A stretch of DNA of 64,000 bases from Plasmodium malariae. Taxonomy: Eukaryota > Apicomplexa > Aconoidasida > Haemosporida > Plasmodiidae. The notes below the pieces were generated by a model. It made no database searches and had not been told where the DNA came from. It was given only the letters and a program-made list of their open reading frames with translations. Below are positions 52,965 to 63,965 of the stretch, piece after piece. The first letter of the stretch is position 1. Each line of letters starts with the position of its first letter. The stretch spans positions 248,001 through 312,000 of the forward strand of contig NC_041783.1 of NCBI RefSeq assembly GCF_900090045.1. The letters are read 5' to 3'. The position numbers and the translations under genes are program-made.

Positions 52965-55274
52965 ATGAATTGGAAAAAGGCGTTAAGTTTAGCAGGTATA
53001 ATATAACCAAATGGTTGAGAAGTTTTGTACATATTTATTTTTCTTTCATGTATAAGAAAATAAAAAATAATATTTTTTAAGTTACATATATATTGTTGCT
53101 AAAAGAGTCTAAACCCATGCGTTACAACATATATATATATATATAAATTATGAAATCTTTTAACCTATTTACAAAAAGGCAGAAAAAAAAAAAAAATAAA
53201 TAAAATAAGGAAGCAAAAATAAAGATTTATAAAAGAAGCCAAAAAAAAAAAAAAGAAAGAGCTAAAAAAGAGCCGAAAAGGAAGCAAAAAATGATCCACT
53301 CCAATGCGCATTTTATTTTCCTAATTTTTATTGTGTTAATATTATTTTATATTTTTTTTGTTCCATTCGAAATTTTACAGGTGGAGCAGCGGCAGTTGTT
53401 GCCTTAACGTATATTCTAATGAAGGACGATGAAAATCATGATGAGAATGATGATGAAAACGATGAAAGGAAGAGAAAGGACGGTAAACTAAATAAAGATT
53501 CAAATAAAATCATAAAAGGAGACTCGGTAAAAAAAAACATATAAACACACATATAATAGAATATGTACATGTAAATTATTTTCACATAACGTTAAGGATT
53601 ATTTTATTTATGTGAATATATATATATATATATATATATACAGTTAAACATAAATGCCTAAATGAAACAATATTTGCCTGTTTGTATTTTTTATAGATGA
53701 CAAGGGATGATTTGCTCCAACTTTTAAACGAAATGTTAAAATTACAAACTGATATGAAGAATATCGTTAAAGACTTAATTGTAGTTGCAAAAAAAAATAA
53801 TTATGAGTAAGAGCATATAAACACACGCAAAAGCGATATGTTCGGACATATATATATATATATATATTTATGTTTTTACCCCGTTTCCTGTTATGCACAT
53901 CCTTTCATTAACAAAACACTTTTGTGCTCTTTCAGTTTTATGGCCGTTTATGAAGTGGCAAAAACATATAATACAATAGATCCACTGGGAAAGTATCAAA
54001 TCGAAATGCCAGAATTTGACAAAGTTGTGGAAAGCTATCATTTTGATCCAGGTATAATAAAAAAAAAAAAAAAAAATTTACATGATTTGTTCATATTTTT
54101 TTACCATTTTTCATTACGATGTATTGAAAATTTTGTATCGAAGTTGAGTATTTATCAAGAAACAATTTTTCAACCATTATTTTAGAAGTAAAAGAGAAAG
54201 TAGCAAAGCTTATGTCATCCCAAGAAAAGTAATGAATAAAAAAAAAAAAATGCAAATATATAAGCATACCTAATATATTTATAATTACACAGTGAAACAG
54301 TTTATGCACACTTCAAATTATTCATTCCATCTGCTTCCTCCAATTCATCCTTTTCGTCTTTATTTTTCCCTTTTTCTACAGTTATTATGTGAACATGAGT
54401 GACACAACATTGAGTGTTGATAAAATAATTGAAATACACCATTTTATGTTAAATGAATTGTATAAGATTGACCCAGAATTTAAAAAAATACCAAATAAAA
54501 GTGAACTAGATCCTAAACTAATAGCATTAGGTAAATTATACGGACAATGCGTGAATATGTATTTATGTATATGTGTTTATACATTTTATTTTAAAATATT
54601 TTATAAAATTTTTGTTTCATTTCTACCAAATATTGTGAAAAATATTTGTCATTCGTGTTCCCCAGCCCATGAATATTATTTTACATTTTTTATATTTTTT
54701 TTTTTTTTTTTTTTTTTTTGCTTTCTTCAATAATTTTTTCATTTGTAGTTATTCAGTCAATAGTTAGTGCCAAAGTAGAGGAAGAATTTAATTTGACTTC
54801 AGAAGATGTGGAAGCGTCTATTGCAAATCAACAATATGCATTAACTTCAGTAAGAATTAAAAGAGTAAAAAAAAATAGATGGAGGGGTGCATTATTATAC
54901 TTGTATATGTGCAGTTACGTATATATTTACATATTAATATATATTTTGCATACAGCAGTTATATATCTATTTTATTATCAAACATCTTATTATTTCCTTC
55001 ATTTCCCTTATGTAGAATATGGAATTTGCAAGAGTTAATATACAGATGCAAACAATCATGAACAAATTTATGGGGTAAGGATATTTCAAAAAAAAAAAAA
55101 AAAAAAAAAAAAAACTTGCACGTGTAAGGTTTTTTACGTAAAAAATTTTATTTTCACCTTGTAATTTTTTAAATTACATGAACAAATTCGTGTAAACAAA
55201 AATAATGCCATATATTTTTTTTTTTTAATTTTAGTGATCATTTTAAATTTATGTGTGACAAAGAAGGAGCTTAC
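52965..55274 (+). CDS. N-terminally membrane-anchored protein, nine exons, unknown function
   Basis: I assembled nine exons: 52965-52995, 53381-53526, 53697-53806, 53936-54051, 54186-54228, 54382-54530, 54749-54849, 55016-55074 and 55235-55274. All have GT..AG introns and consistent phases, giving 264 residues. I do not recognise a family. The protein begins MNWKKALSLAGG, then a hydrophobic helix (AAAVVALTYILM) to about residue 24, and an Asp/Glu/Asn-rich acidic stretch. The remainder is mostly helical: MTRDDLLQLLNEMLKLQTDM, VYEVAKTYNTIDPLGKY, IIEIHHFMLNELYKIDPEF, VIQSIVSAKVEEEFNLTSE and FARVNIQMQTIMNKFMG, ending DKEGAY. A single N-terminal anchor with a soluble helical body is the only prediction I make. 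Introns hold poly(T), poly(A) and TA tracts. Confidence 0.78.
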
Positions 55275-55343
55275 TAAGGATGGAAGAAGTTTCTTTTTTC
55301 CTTTTTTGTTTTATTTAAATGTTCAAATTAATACAATTAAAAG

Positions 55344-55405
<62 letters not shown>

Positions 55406-56089
55406 GCATAGGTATGTATGTGCCACCATGTTTACCAAATAGGAATAAGTCTAACATATTAGCCTTTTATTTTTTTTTCCTTGCCAATATTTTTAAAAAG
55501 AGAAAACTCCCTGTTATTCTAAGTTTTGCATGAAGAAAAATATAACTGCACATTTTTATGTTATGAATTAAATATAATGAACATACAATATATATACAAT
55601 ATATATTCATGGATACATGTATATACTTTTGTTTGTATTCATTTATGTATTTATGCTACCCTTTTTGTATTTATACGCATCATTTGTTTCTTTTAACTGA
55701 CATATTTAATATTTTTGAATTGTATTTATATATTATTAATTTAAATTTTGTATTATTACATGTTGTATTTAATTTTAACTTTAAGAAAAAAGCTTTACTT
55801 TTTACCATTTTACCTTTTTTTTTTTTTTTTTTTTTTTTTCATAAAACATTAACAAAAAAATTATTTAGTAAAAGGAAAAGTTATAATATGTTCAACATTT
55901 TATTTCGTAATCCCTCTTCTTTTGTGTAATATGTAGAAATCGCAAAACCATCTCAATTTTATTTATAAAATATATCTATTTTAAAAACGTTCTTAAAAGG
56001 TCATACAAATAAGTGTATTTTATACATTGTTTGATTGTTCATATTGTCAAAAGATATATCGAAGAATTAATTACACTATGAAACAAATG

Positions 56090-56147
<58 letters not shown>

Positions 56148-56843
56148 GTTAAGTGTACTGTCTCCGCAATTTAAGATCATTATTTTGTACCACTTACTTA
56201 TTAACTTTTTCTTTGTTACATTTTTTTCTTTTCTCATTTTTACTATACCCTGGGTTGTCTCTTTAATTGCCTTTTTTCCCAGATGCCAAAACTAGTGTAC
56301 ATTACAGGTAATAATAGCTCTATGCGTTTCCTTCTTTCGAGTACAAATAAATGCTTGTAATGTACCTTAAAACAAAATTTGATTTAATCTGATAATTTTC
56401 ATTTTCCAAGAATATTATTTGTGATCTTTTCTAATTAGGAACAGAATAGTTAATAGGTAAATATTGTTTTTGTTGTCTTCATTAAAAATGGGTAAAATAA
56501 ATTTTTCTTCAAAAAGTTGCACACCAATATAGGAACCAACAAAAAAAAAAAAAAATTATGAACCATTCATGTGAAAATTCGTTTTATAAGAAAAATATGA
56601 TTAACTATTTGTTGCTTTCTAAAAATCCAAATAAAAGTCACACACACGTATATATATTATACATAGGTACGCATATTCATATATTCTTATATTCATATAT
56701 GTACGTATATAAGTACCCACGAATGAGGGAAATTCTTTAAACATTTAAAATAGCACTTGTAAAACCTTTGTATCGGTAGATAAGAACCCCAGCACTTTTG
56801 GTTTTACCTAGTGCTAAAATATCAAGCCAGACAGAAAAATAAA

Positions 56844-56877
<34 letters not shown>

Positions 56878-57481
56878 CAGAATTATTTCTGATCTATTCA
56901 TAAAAAAAAAAAGAAAAAAAGGAAAAAATATAGCTGAATAAAAAAAAAAAAAAAAAAAAAAGCCATAATTTTGTAGCTGCAAAAATACAACATCGTGTAA
57001 CTTTCTACGAATTAGAAAATAAAAAAAAATAAATAAATAATATGTAGTAGCTAATTTAACAATATATTAAAATAGCATATTTGGACGTACTTATTAAAAA
57101 TAATTAAGCCTCTTTTACTGTTAATCTTCGTATATATTTTTATGTTTATTATTTTATTTTTTCCATATATGAAGCCACAAGATATGAATACAAATAAACA
57201 CGAAAATGTAAGGAGAATAATGCACACAAAATAATAAGCACAAAAAAAGTGCAGTTATGCTCACAAATAATTACACGAATAAATAAGGACAGTGATCCAA
57301 AAAAAAAAAAAGACGTAAGCACAGTTATACACATAATAATTTAGAGAATACAAAATAGTTTATCGCTTCCCCTGCACTAAAATCTGAGAACAATTTCAAC
57401 ATTCTGATATACATTCAAACTCAAATATAAAAATTTTACCTTGCCATCCATTGGTCAAGTAGAAAAGCTGCAACGAAGAAA
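55275..57481. other. Intergenic region between two plus-strand genes
   Basis: This region holds TA tracts at about 55347-55397 and 56092-56142, poly(T) at about 55810-55840, and poly(A) tracts at 56846-56876 and 56940-56960. A splice-flanked fragment at 56283-56307 encodes MPKLVYITG before a GTAATA donor but has no continuation that I can find. The open frames 55609-55929 and 56558-56740 look non-coding. Confidence 0.5.
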
Positions 57482-57880
57482 ATGGCGATACATAGGGACG
57501 TAATAACTTTCATATTTGGAATTATAGCATCGGTTCTATTATTTGTAATAGGGGGCATGTTTGACAATCTCAGTTATATATTGGGTTGCTATACCTTCGT
57601 AGGATTTCTTTTAACAATATATACTATATTCGCTTTCCTAATACCAAACACAAAAAAGTCAAGAGATTTTGTTTTTTCTTATGCAGTAAGTACTGCATGC
57701 ATGTTTGTATTATCCTTAATGGTTCATATTGTAATAACAGATCGTCATACTAAAATCAGTTGTGAACAGAAATCAAATAATTGCGTTAAATACGTTTTTG
57801 CTTCTGTATTTGGATTTGTTTCATCCACGTGTTTCTTAGTTACATCAGTATTAACATTTAAAATAGCTCGTGTTTGGTAG
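57482..57880 (+). CDS. Four-transmembrane (MARVEL-like) protein
   Basis: A single exon encodes 132 residues. Four hydrophobic helices lie at about 7-27, 33-54, 64-86 and 103-128. Loops are short except a polar segment between helices 3 and 4 (TDRHTKISCEQKSNNC) with Cys94 and Cys101, likely a disulfide. Both termini are short and would face the cytosol. Size and topology fit MARVEL-type tetraspan proteins of membrane trafficking, but there is no diagnostic motif, so the family is inferred from topology alone. A GTAGAC sequence at the very end (TTTGGTAGACC) could in principle be a splice donor replacing the stop; I keep the simple model. Confidence 0.75.
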   Translation: MAIHRDVITFIFGIIASVLLFVIGGMFDNLSYILGCYTFVGFLLTIYTIFAFLIPNTKKSRDFVFSYAVSTACMFVLSLMVHIVITDRHTKISCEQKSNNCVKYVFASVFGFVSSTCFLVTSVLTFKIARVW

Positions 57881-57940
57881 ACCTTATTTTAAAGGTGGAT
57901 GGATCATCCCTCATGTGCATATATATACACATATATATAT

Positions 57941-57988
<48 letters not shown>

Positions 57989-59365
57989 GAGTATGTTTAA
58001 AAAATTATTTCTTTTGTTTTACTCATTTTTCGTTGCAACTATTTGTTGCTTTTCTTGTTTCATTTCTATTATTTTTAACGTATTTCCTTTCATATGTTTA
58101 ATGCTTCATCGTTATCCACACTCACTTCATTCGGTCTCTTTATACATGGCTTCCTCCGTTACTATTATGTCTTCAATACTCTATTGCTAATGATTCGCAG
58201 TTACCATTTCATCTTTACCATTTTATCTTTACCATATTATCGATATTTTCCTTTCATTTTATTTATTTAAGACTAGATCAACATTTTTAGAGAACTATTT
58301 TTTTTTTTAAAAACGCAGCCAAATAAAGAGCGAAAAAGATAACATCATTAAAAGACATTCAAAACAAACATATTTTCGACTTTAATATTTATTCTCTTGA
58401 AATACGTAGAATACAGATTTTGCATTTTTAAGTTACTTCTTTATTTTATTTTATCTTATTTTTTTATTTTTTTTTTTATTCCCTATCATAATGCGCTAGA
58501 TATATTAATCTTAAGTAGCGTTTCCGATGAGCCTATTTTTACCAACTTGTGTTTTCTCCCTTATATTATGCGTGTGCAAATTGGAAATATAACGACTCAC
58601 GACTGAACTTATTTAAGTATATTTTTTTGATATAAAAATGTTGAGAGGTTCACGAGGAAGTAATTCAAAATGGTGGAAAAATTAAAATATTCAAAATAGT
58701 GGTAAAATGAAATTAATGAAAAAGTTCAAAAAGCTGAAAAAAATTAGGAAGCTAAAAAAATTGAGAATACTGAAAAAGTTGAAAATATTGAGAAAATTGA
58801 AAAAGTTGAAAATATTGAAAATATTGAGAAAATTGAAAAAATTGAAAATACTGAAAATATTGAAAAAACTGAGAATATTGAAAATATTGAAAAAACTGAA
58901 AATGATAAAAAGTTAAGGCATCAGAGAGGCACTCCTGACGTTTCAAAATGTCTTCAAAAAAAAAAAAAAAAAAATTAATAAATTAATAAATGAATAAATT
59001 GATGAATATATGGATGAATAAATGAAAGAATAAATGAACAAATGAGGGCCAACTGAGCAATGCCGTACACATTTTCGAGACAGACCAAATTAAGGGGAAG
59101 GGAAAAGAATTATGAAGTATTAGGAACAAAAAATATTTTTAAAAATAAAAGAACACGTTTGAAGAAAAACTATAAGGGGAAAGAGTTAAACATAAGCAAC
59201 GTGGGGGGGGGGGCTGTGCATGGACATGCGGGCATGGAATGGTTATGCGCACATGTTCATATACACATACATATACACGCGTACGTATGCGTGCGGGTTC
59301 ATCCTCTTCTCGCGAAAAAAGCAAAGCATAAACAAGCAGGTGGCAGAACCAAAACATATTAGTTG
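57881..59365. other. Convergent region between the MARVEL-like gene and the RuvB-like gene
   Basis: This region contains a TA tract at about 57950-57982, an 18-base-period GAAAAAGTTGAAAATATT array at 58700-58915, an 11-base G run at 59203-59213 and a locally GC-rich segment to 59300. The open frames at 58707-58916 and 59060-59362 come from the array and from chance. No gene is seen. Confidence 0.55.
58700..58915. repeat. Tandem array of GAAAAAGTTGAAAATATT-type units
   Basis: Roughly twelve imperfect copies of 9- and 18-base units AAAATTGAAAAAGTTG are present. One plus frame reads Leu/Lys/Ile heptad-like residues, which should not be mistaken for a coiled-coil gene. Confidence 0.85.
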
Positions 59366-60793
59366 CTAGTTAACAAACTTGTTTGCCTGCTCTACGACTC
59401 TATGCGCAGACGTTTTAGCATCCATAAAGAGTTCATCCGCTTGCTCTATATGATTTATGTCTATAATACTTTTCCCTTCAATAGATGCAATAATTCTGGA
59501 CGGTTCTAATAATAACATGGCAAAACGTAGAGAAGACTGAATTCCAATTTTCGCTAAGTAATTCATGCCTTGTTCACTAATATTAATTTTCTCAGAATGT
59601 GCACGTAAAGCTAATATTTGTACGATTTCTTTTAATGTATATGGAAAAGTTTTAACAATTATTAGTCTGTCTAACAAATCTACTGGGATACCATGTGGTT
59701 CTATATTATCTGTACCTTTAACAGTACAAATTCCTCTATTAGTAGCCATAATAACTATAGGAGCTAAAGGCGATTCAATAGCTCTATTTAAGTAAGAAAA
59801 ACATTCTATGTCTAACATATGTGCTTCATCAATATATAAAACTCCTGGGATAATTTCAGCTAAACCCATTTCTAAAAATTTGTTTACAGTTTTATTAATT
59901 TCTACTCTTAACTTTTCTGTAATTTCTGTTTTTTTAGGTCTTAAGTATGAATTTAAAACAGATGCTAAATCTTCACCAACAGTGGGATTTGCATTAGCGA
60001 GATCTATATCATGTAAAGATATTTGTTGAACAACTTCTTTTTTCTTATGTACTTCACCTTTAGGTAAAGAAACATATTCATCAAATTCTATATCATATTC
60101 TTTTGAATATACATTACACCTACCTAATCTTTTTACATGACCTGTATTTGTTTCTATATATATAATATCACCTATTTTTATTTTTTCTCTTACGATTTGC
60201 TCATGTATTTTAGGTGCTAATCTCAATGTTTTTGACCCCTTAACAGTTTTCAAGGTAATAATAATAGCATTAATTTGTTTTGCCCTATTTAATGAATATA
60301 AACATTCATTTTCTTCTACAAGCATATCTACTACTTCACCTTCATATACTAACTTCTCTTCTTTTATTTTTATGTGTATACTTTTTCGAAAGGCTTCTAA
60401 AATAACTTCCGTCTTTTTTATTTCATTACTATATACTTCAGATCCTGAGAGAAATACAAATGGCATTTTTTTATTTATTTCTCTACTTATTCCAATAGCT
60501 AATGCACTTTTACCACTTCCACTTGGTCCTGCTAATAATATACATTTCCCAGCTAGCTTTTTTTGTTTTATTAAATCAACCAGAAATAATGATGCTTCTC
60601 TAGCTTTATATTGACCAACTAACCCACAACTGTTATCAAAAAAGATGGAGTACCTTGTATCACTTAAATTTATTTCTTCTTCATGTAGGTAAATATTTGT
60701 GTTCACCCCCAGTCCTTTAATATGACTGTGTATGTTAACCCTCTCTTTTTTCGTATCTCCTGACGTGTTAATGTTTTCTAAATTTATCTGCAT
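59366..60793 (-). CDS. RuvB-like AAA+ ATPase (RUVBL1/Rvb1 type, divergent)
   Basis: A single exon encodes 475 residues. RuvB-like proteins form hexameric AAA+ ATPases in chromatin-remodelling (INO80, SWR1) and R2TP assembly complexes. The N-terminus HSHIKGLGV, then GLVGQYKAREA and GSEVYSNEIKKTEVI, aligns with human RUVBL1. The insert domain (about 150-290) includes LPKGEVHKKKEVVQ and PKKTEITEKLR. The Walker B is LYIDEAHMLD (Asp322-Glu323), sensor 1 is ATNRG (Asn352), the Arg finger is LLDRL (Arg376) and sensor 2 is SLRF (Arg423). Walker A is GPSGSGKS at 89-96 instead of the near-invariant GPPGTGKT, and about 15 extra residues lie before GLVGQ. This suggests a divergent second Rvb1-type paralogue. 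I recall the P. falciparum gene being called RuvB2 despite the Rvb1 resemblance, so no symbol is given. Confidence 0.9.
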   Translation of the reverse strand: MQINLENINTSGDTKKERVNIHSHIKGLGVNTNIYLHEEEINLSDTRYSIFFDNSCGLVGQYKAREASLFLVDLIKQKKLAGKCILLAGPSGSGKSALAIGISREINKKMPFVFLSGSEVYSNEIKKTEVILEAFRKSIHIKIKEEKLVYEGEVVDMLVEENECLYSLNRAKQINAIIITLKTVKGSKTLRLAPKIHEQIVREKIKIGDIIYIETNTGHVKRLGRCNVYSKEYDIEFDEYVSLPKGEVHKKKEVVQQISLHDIDLANANPTVGEDLASVLNSYLRPKKTEITEKLRVEINKTVNKFLEMGLAEIIPGVLYIDEAHMLDIECFSYLNRAIESPLAPIVIMATNRGICTVKGTDNIEPHGIPVDLLDRLIIVKTFPYTLKEIVQILALRAHSEKINISEQGMNYLAKIGIQSSLRFAMLLLEPSRIIASIEGKSIIDINHIEQADELFMDAKTSAHRVVEQANKFVN

Positions 60794-60956
60794 TTTATCG
60801 TCAAACGGAGGGGACGGGGAAGAGGGTACAAATAGGAGCTTACAAGTTACAGTACACGTGTCCGAGTGCGTGTACGCGTATGTGTACGTTTTGTTTGCAC
60901 TATGCGCGGGTGATTTACGCCTTCAAGGGGGAAAGGATGTGTACATGTATGGATAT

Positions 60957-61075
60957 ATATATATATATATATAGTGCGTGTATATATATATGCGTGTATA
61001 TATATATGCGTGTATATATATATGCGTGTATATATATATGCGTGTATATATATATGCTTGTATGCATATATATAT
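60957..61075. repeat. 16-bp repeat GCGTGTATATATATAT
   Basis: Five regular copies, one with GCTTGTATGCAT, lie about 170 bases upstream of the RuvB-like start. Confidence 0.85.
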
Positions 61076-62344
61076 GCGCACTTTTACTCTCCTATAAAAA
61101 TAATTCCTGTGATCGTTTGCTTCAACTTTCCTCTTTTCAGGCACACGAATTAGAGAGTGCACCAGCGAAGTTATATTTCTAAACTAATACTTAAAAATTA
61201 ATCTTAGTATTGCAAATTAAAAGAAAAAGAAAAAAAGAAAAAAGAAAAAAGAAAAAAAATTTCCAAACAAGTTTTTACGTCCTCACAAGCAAGCACTAAA
61301 TTTTCATCTCACACTTTCTTCTCCTTATTTTTACATGCTTATTTTGTTGGAGATTATTTGTACAACGCTGAAAATTTCTGCACGTTTATACGTACATACA
61401 TAAAAATATGCATACATGCGGACATTCATATATATGTAAGTATTGTTCTGGTGGTACATAACAAAACTTACTGAACAAAAGAAAATATATTAATATATAT
61501 ATAGTATAGAAGCCATAAAAGAGGTTTTCATTTTTAATATTTTTTATGGAAAAAGCAAAAGCAACATTGTATTTTTTCCCTTCCACATATACGTATACAT
61601 ATATACATATAAATTTTTGTAGAAAAAAAAAAAAAAAAAGCGAAAACGAAACATTTTATTCTGGTTTTCATATGATGTTTAATATCAGATCAAACACTTC
61701 AAAGTGATATATCCCTTGGTGGACTCAAAGTCCGTTTACATTTTCATACGTGCATATATATGATTATACCTGAATAAATGTAAGTACGTATATATTATCT
61801 ATTATGTATGTATATATGTAAATGTTAAGATGGAAATACTTCAAATATTTGTAGAAAATTTTTTTTTTTTTTTCCCCGTAAAATACTGTACGTTACATAG
61901 GTATATAAATGAATATATTTTTAACGTGTCAGCTCCCCCTTTTTATTTTTATCCCTTTCAGATTATTTCACAATTTTTTTTTTTTTTTTTTAAATTATTT
62001 TATGTAATTATGCGATACATTATACTGCCCTTTTGACAAGTTTAATAGTTCAATAGATATAACGTTTATTTTATTTTTTTATTTTTTTATTTTTGTATTT
62101 TTTTATTTTTTTTTTTTTAAAAAAAACATCGTTTCTCTAGTCGAAGGGATTTTTTTTTTTTATTTGCATGTTAACATCTCTTTTGTTTTAACATGTTGAA
62201 AGAACATAGTGCAGTGTTGCATATAATTTGAATTAAGATTAACCAACAAAAAAAAAATATATATATATATGCTTGCTTGACCAGGCATATTTTTAGGGGT
62301 AAATAAGTTTGCTATATAAGAATTCTCGTGAAAAAGGAATTTTT

Positions 62345-62670
62345 ATACATATACATAAATGTATACATAAATGTATACATAAATGTATACATAAATGTAT
62401 GCACAAATATATACATAAGTGTACTCATAAATGTATGCCCGAACATATACATAAGTATACTCATAAATGTATGCACAAATATATACATAAGTATACTTAT
62501 AAATGTATGCCCGAACATATACATAAGTATACTCATAAATGTATGCACAAATATATACATAAGTATACTTATAAATGTATGCCCGAACATATACATAAGT
62601 ATACTTATAAATGTATGCCCGAACATATACATAAATATACTCATAAATGTATGCACAAATATATGCATGT
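62345..62670. repeat. Higher-order repeat of ATACATAA(A/G)TATAC units
   Basis: Simple ATGTATACATAA units at the left become a longer period with alternating TGTATGCACAAATATATAC and TGTATGCCCGAACATATAC blocks. All units are multiples of three without stops, so three overlapping long frames on both strands arise. I treat them as artefacts. Confidence 0.85.
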
Positions 62671-62928
62671 ATATATATATATATGCATATGTGTTGCCCT
62701 AAATGAGAAAAGGCAAAAATTGCAAAGGGAATGCCATACCGATTAATCCGTCAGCATAAATCTCAGGGATGTATATTTATACATTAACACTTTAAAGTAT
62801 GTACATATATATCATATATGTATATATGTTAAAGCACAAACTAATATTCCCATACGTGCTTAATAATATTAAATGCTTAAATGACAGAATAATATACTTT
62901 ATTTGCTATACAGGATTGCTAAATTTAA

Positions 62929-63965
62929 ATGAAAAAAATAAAATCATGCTCAGCACTTACTTTATTTTTCCATTTACAACTACTGTCTATAATACTGTTT
63001 ACTAATGGGTTTTATATAGGTAGACGTTCAAAAAGAAAAAATAAAAAAGAGATATTGCACATTTCGTGATAAACATTTCACACGGCATACATCAAATGCG
63101 TATAACAGGTTCATATACCCACTTACCTCTTTTTGACCATTTTAAAAATACATCGTGTAAATTCGCGTTCGTATTGTTCCCCGTATTGTTCCCCGTATTG
63201 TCTTGGTCATCATGTTATATTGCTGGCTAACATGTTCATGCAATTTCATATGTTAATAGTACAAATGCGCATTCATGATCCACTATTACTTTTATATTCC
63301 TTTTTAGATGATAAAATTAATTACTGTTCTAAGCATAAAGCACCAAGTATATTTCCCAACAAAAAAATCCTGAACAGGAGCATAATTCTAAAAGCTAATA
63401 ATGACCATGAAAAGTTTACAAACAAATTGCCAAATACTAATAACGAACATATAGATGATAATATGCAAGAGAATTTTGTAGGAACAGGAACAAAAGGAAG
63501 AACTGAAAAAATGAGATCTGAAATAGATGAAATTTTAAAAAAGGGCGAAAACATCACTATGGAGCGTTCGTTTTCCTTTAGCAAAAGCAACATAACGATT
63601 AAACCGGTGTGTGGAAGTGTTATACAATGGGAGTGTTTTCGTGTAGTATAGTGTTATAGCATGAATTCTAATTGAAAAAAATGCGCAAAATAAACATAAG
63701 AAAATTATTTTAATTGCCAAAATTGATAATGTACACAAACCCTTTCCCTTTCGCTCTGTTTCATAGCGCCTCTCCCCGCTTTCCTTTTTTACAGGATCTC
63801 TTAAAGGATCTGATCACTCAAAAGTACAGAAAAATATTCCAAAGACACGAAAAGGATTGTGGAAGCAGTGAAATACAAATAATAATTTTAACTTTTAAAA
63901 TTTATTTCTTAACAGAACATATGAAGAAGAATAAAAAAGTAGACATCAAAAAGCATTTTTTTTAA
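62929..63965 (+). CDS. Organellar (probably apicoplast) ribosomal protein S15, 3' end uncertain
   Basis: I assembled three exons: 62929-63019, 63308-63606 and 63795 onward. Exon 1 encodes a hydrophobic leader ([19 protein letters not shown] and on), like a signal peptide. Exon 2 encodes a Lys/Asn-rich transit-like region. Exon 3 contains [29 protein letters not shown] and KKNKK, which match the S15 (uS15) signature HEKDTGSPEVQI..LT..I..LTEHLK..KKD. A leader plus transit region followed by a bacterial-type ribosomal domain suggests import into the apicoplast, where S15 binds 16S rRNA. The frame ends at a TAA at 63963-63965, but the family normally continues with SRRGL..L. A GTAGAC donor after KKNKK (63939) would let the gene run into an exon beyond the window. 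The gene is therefore probably partial here. Confidence 0.78.

Larger units (their letters stand above)
60794..62928. other. Divergent region between the RuvB-like gene and S15
   Basis: The 2.1 kb contains a 16-base GCGTGTATATATATAT array at 60960-61075, poly(A)/poly(T) tracts and a complex repeat at 62345-62670. A splice-acceptor-like CTCTTTTCAG at about 61140 is followed by a 42-base open stretch ending in TAA, with no upstream exon that joins it. No gene is called. Confidence 0.55.

Noticed and set aside
55609..55929. 106-residue plus-strand frame
   Set aside because: It is Phe/Tyr/Leu-rich from AT-rich DNA with a long poly(T). It has no conserved motif and poor start context.
58707..58916. 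Leu/Lys coiled-coil-like frame of 69 residues
   Set aside because: It arises from the GAAAAAGTTGAAAATATT array and has no non-repetitive part.
61140..61182. CTCTTTTCAG followed by an open stretch ending AKLYF and a stop
   Set aside because: No upstream exon on the plus strand joins it; it is probably chance in the RuvB-like/S15 divergent region.
62309..62746. Overlapping 118-145 residue frames on both strands
   Set aside because: They are translations of a stop-free tandem repeat. All frames are equally open, and composition is only His/Lys/Tyr/Ile/Met/Cys.
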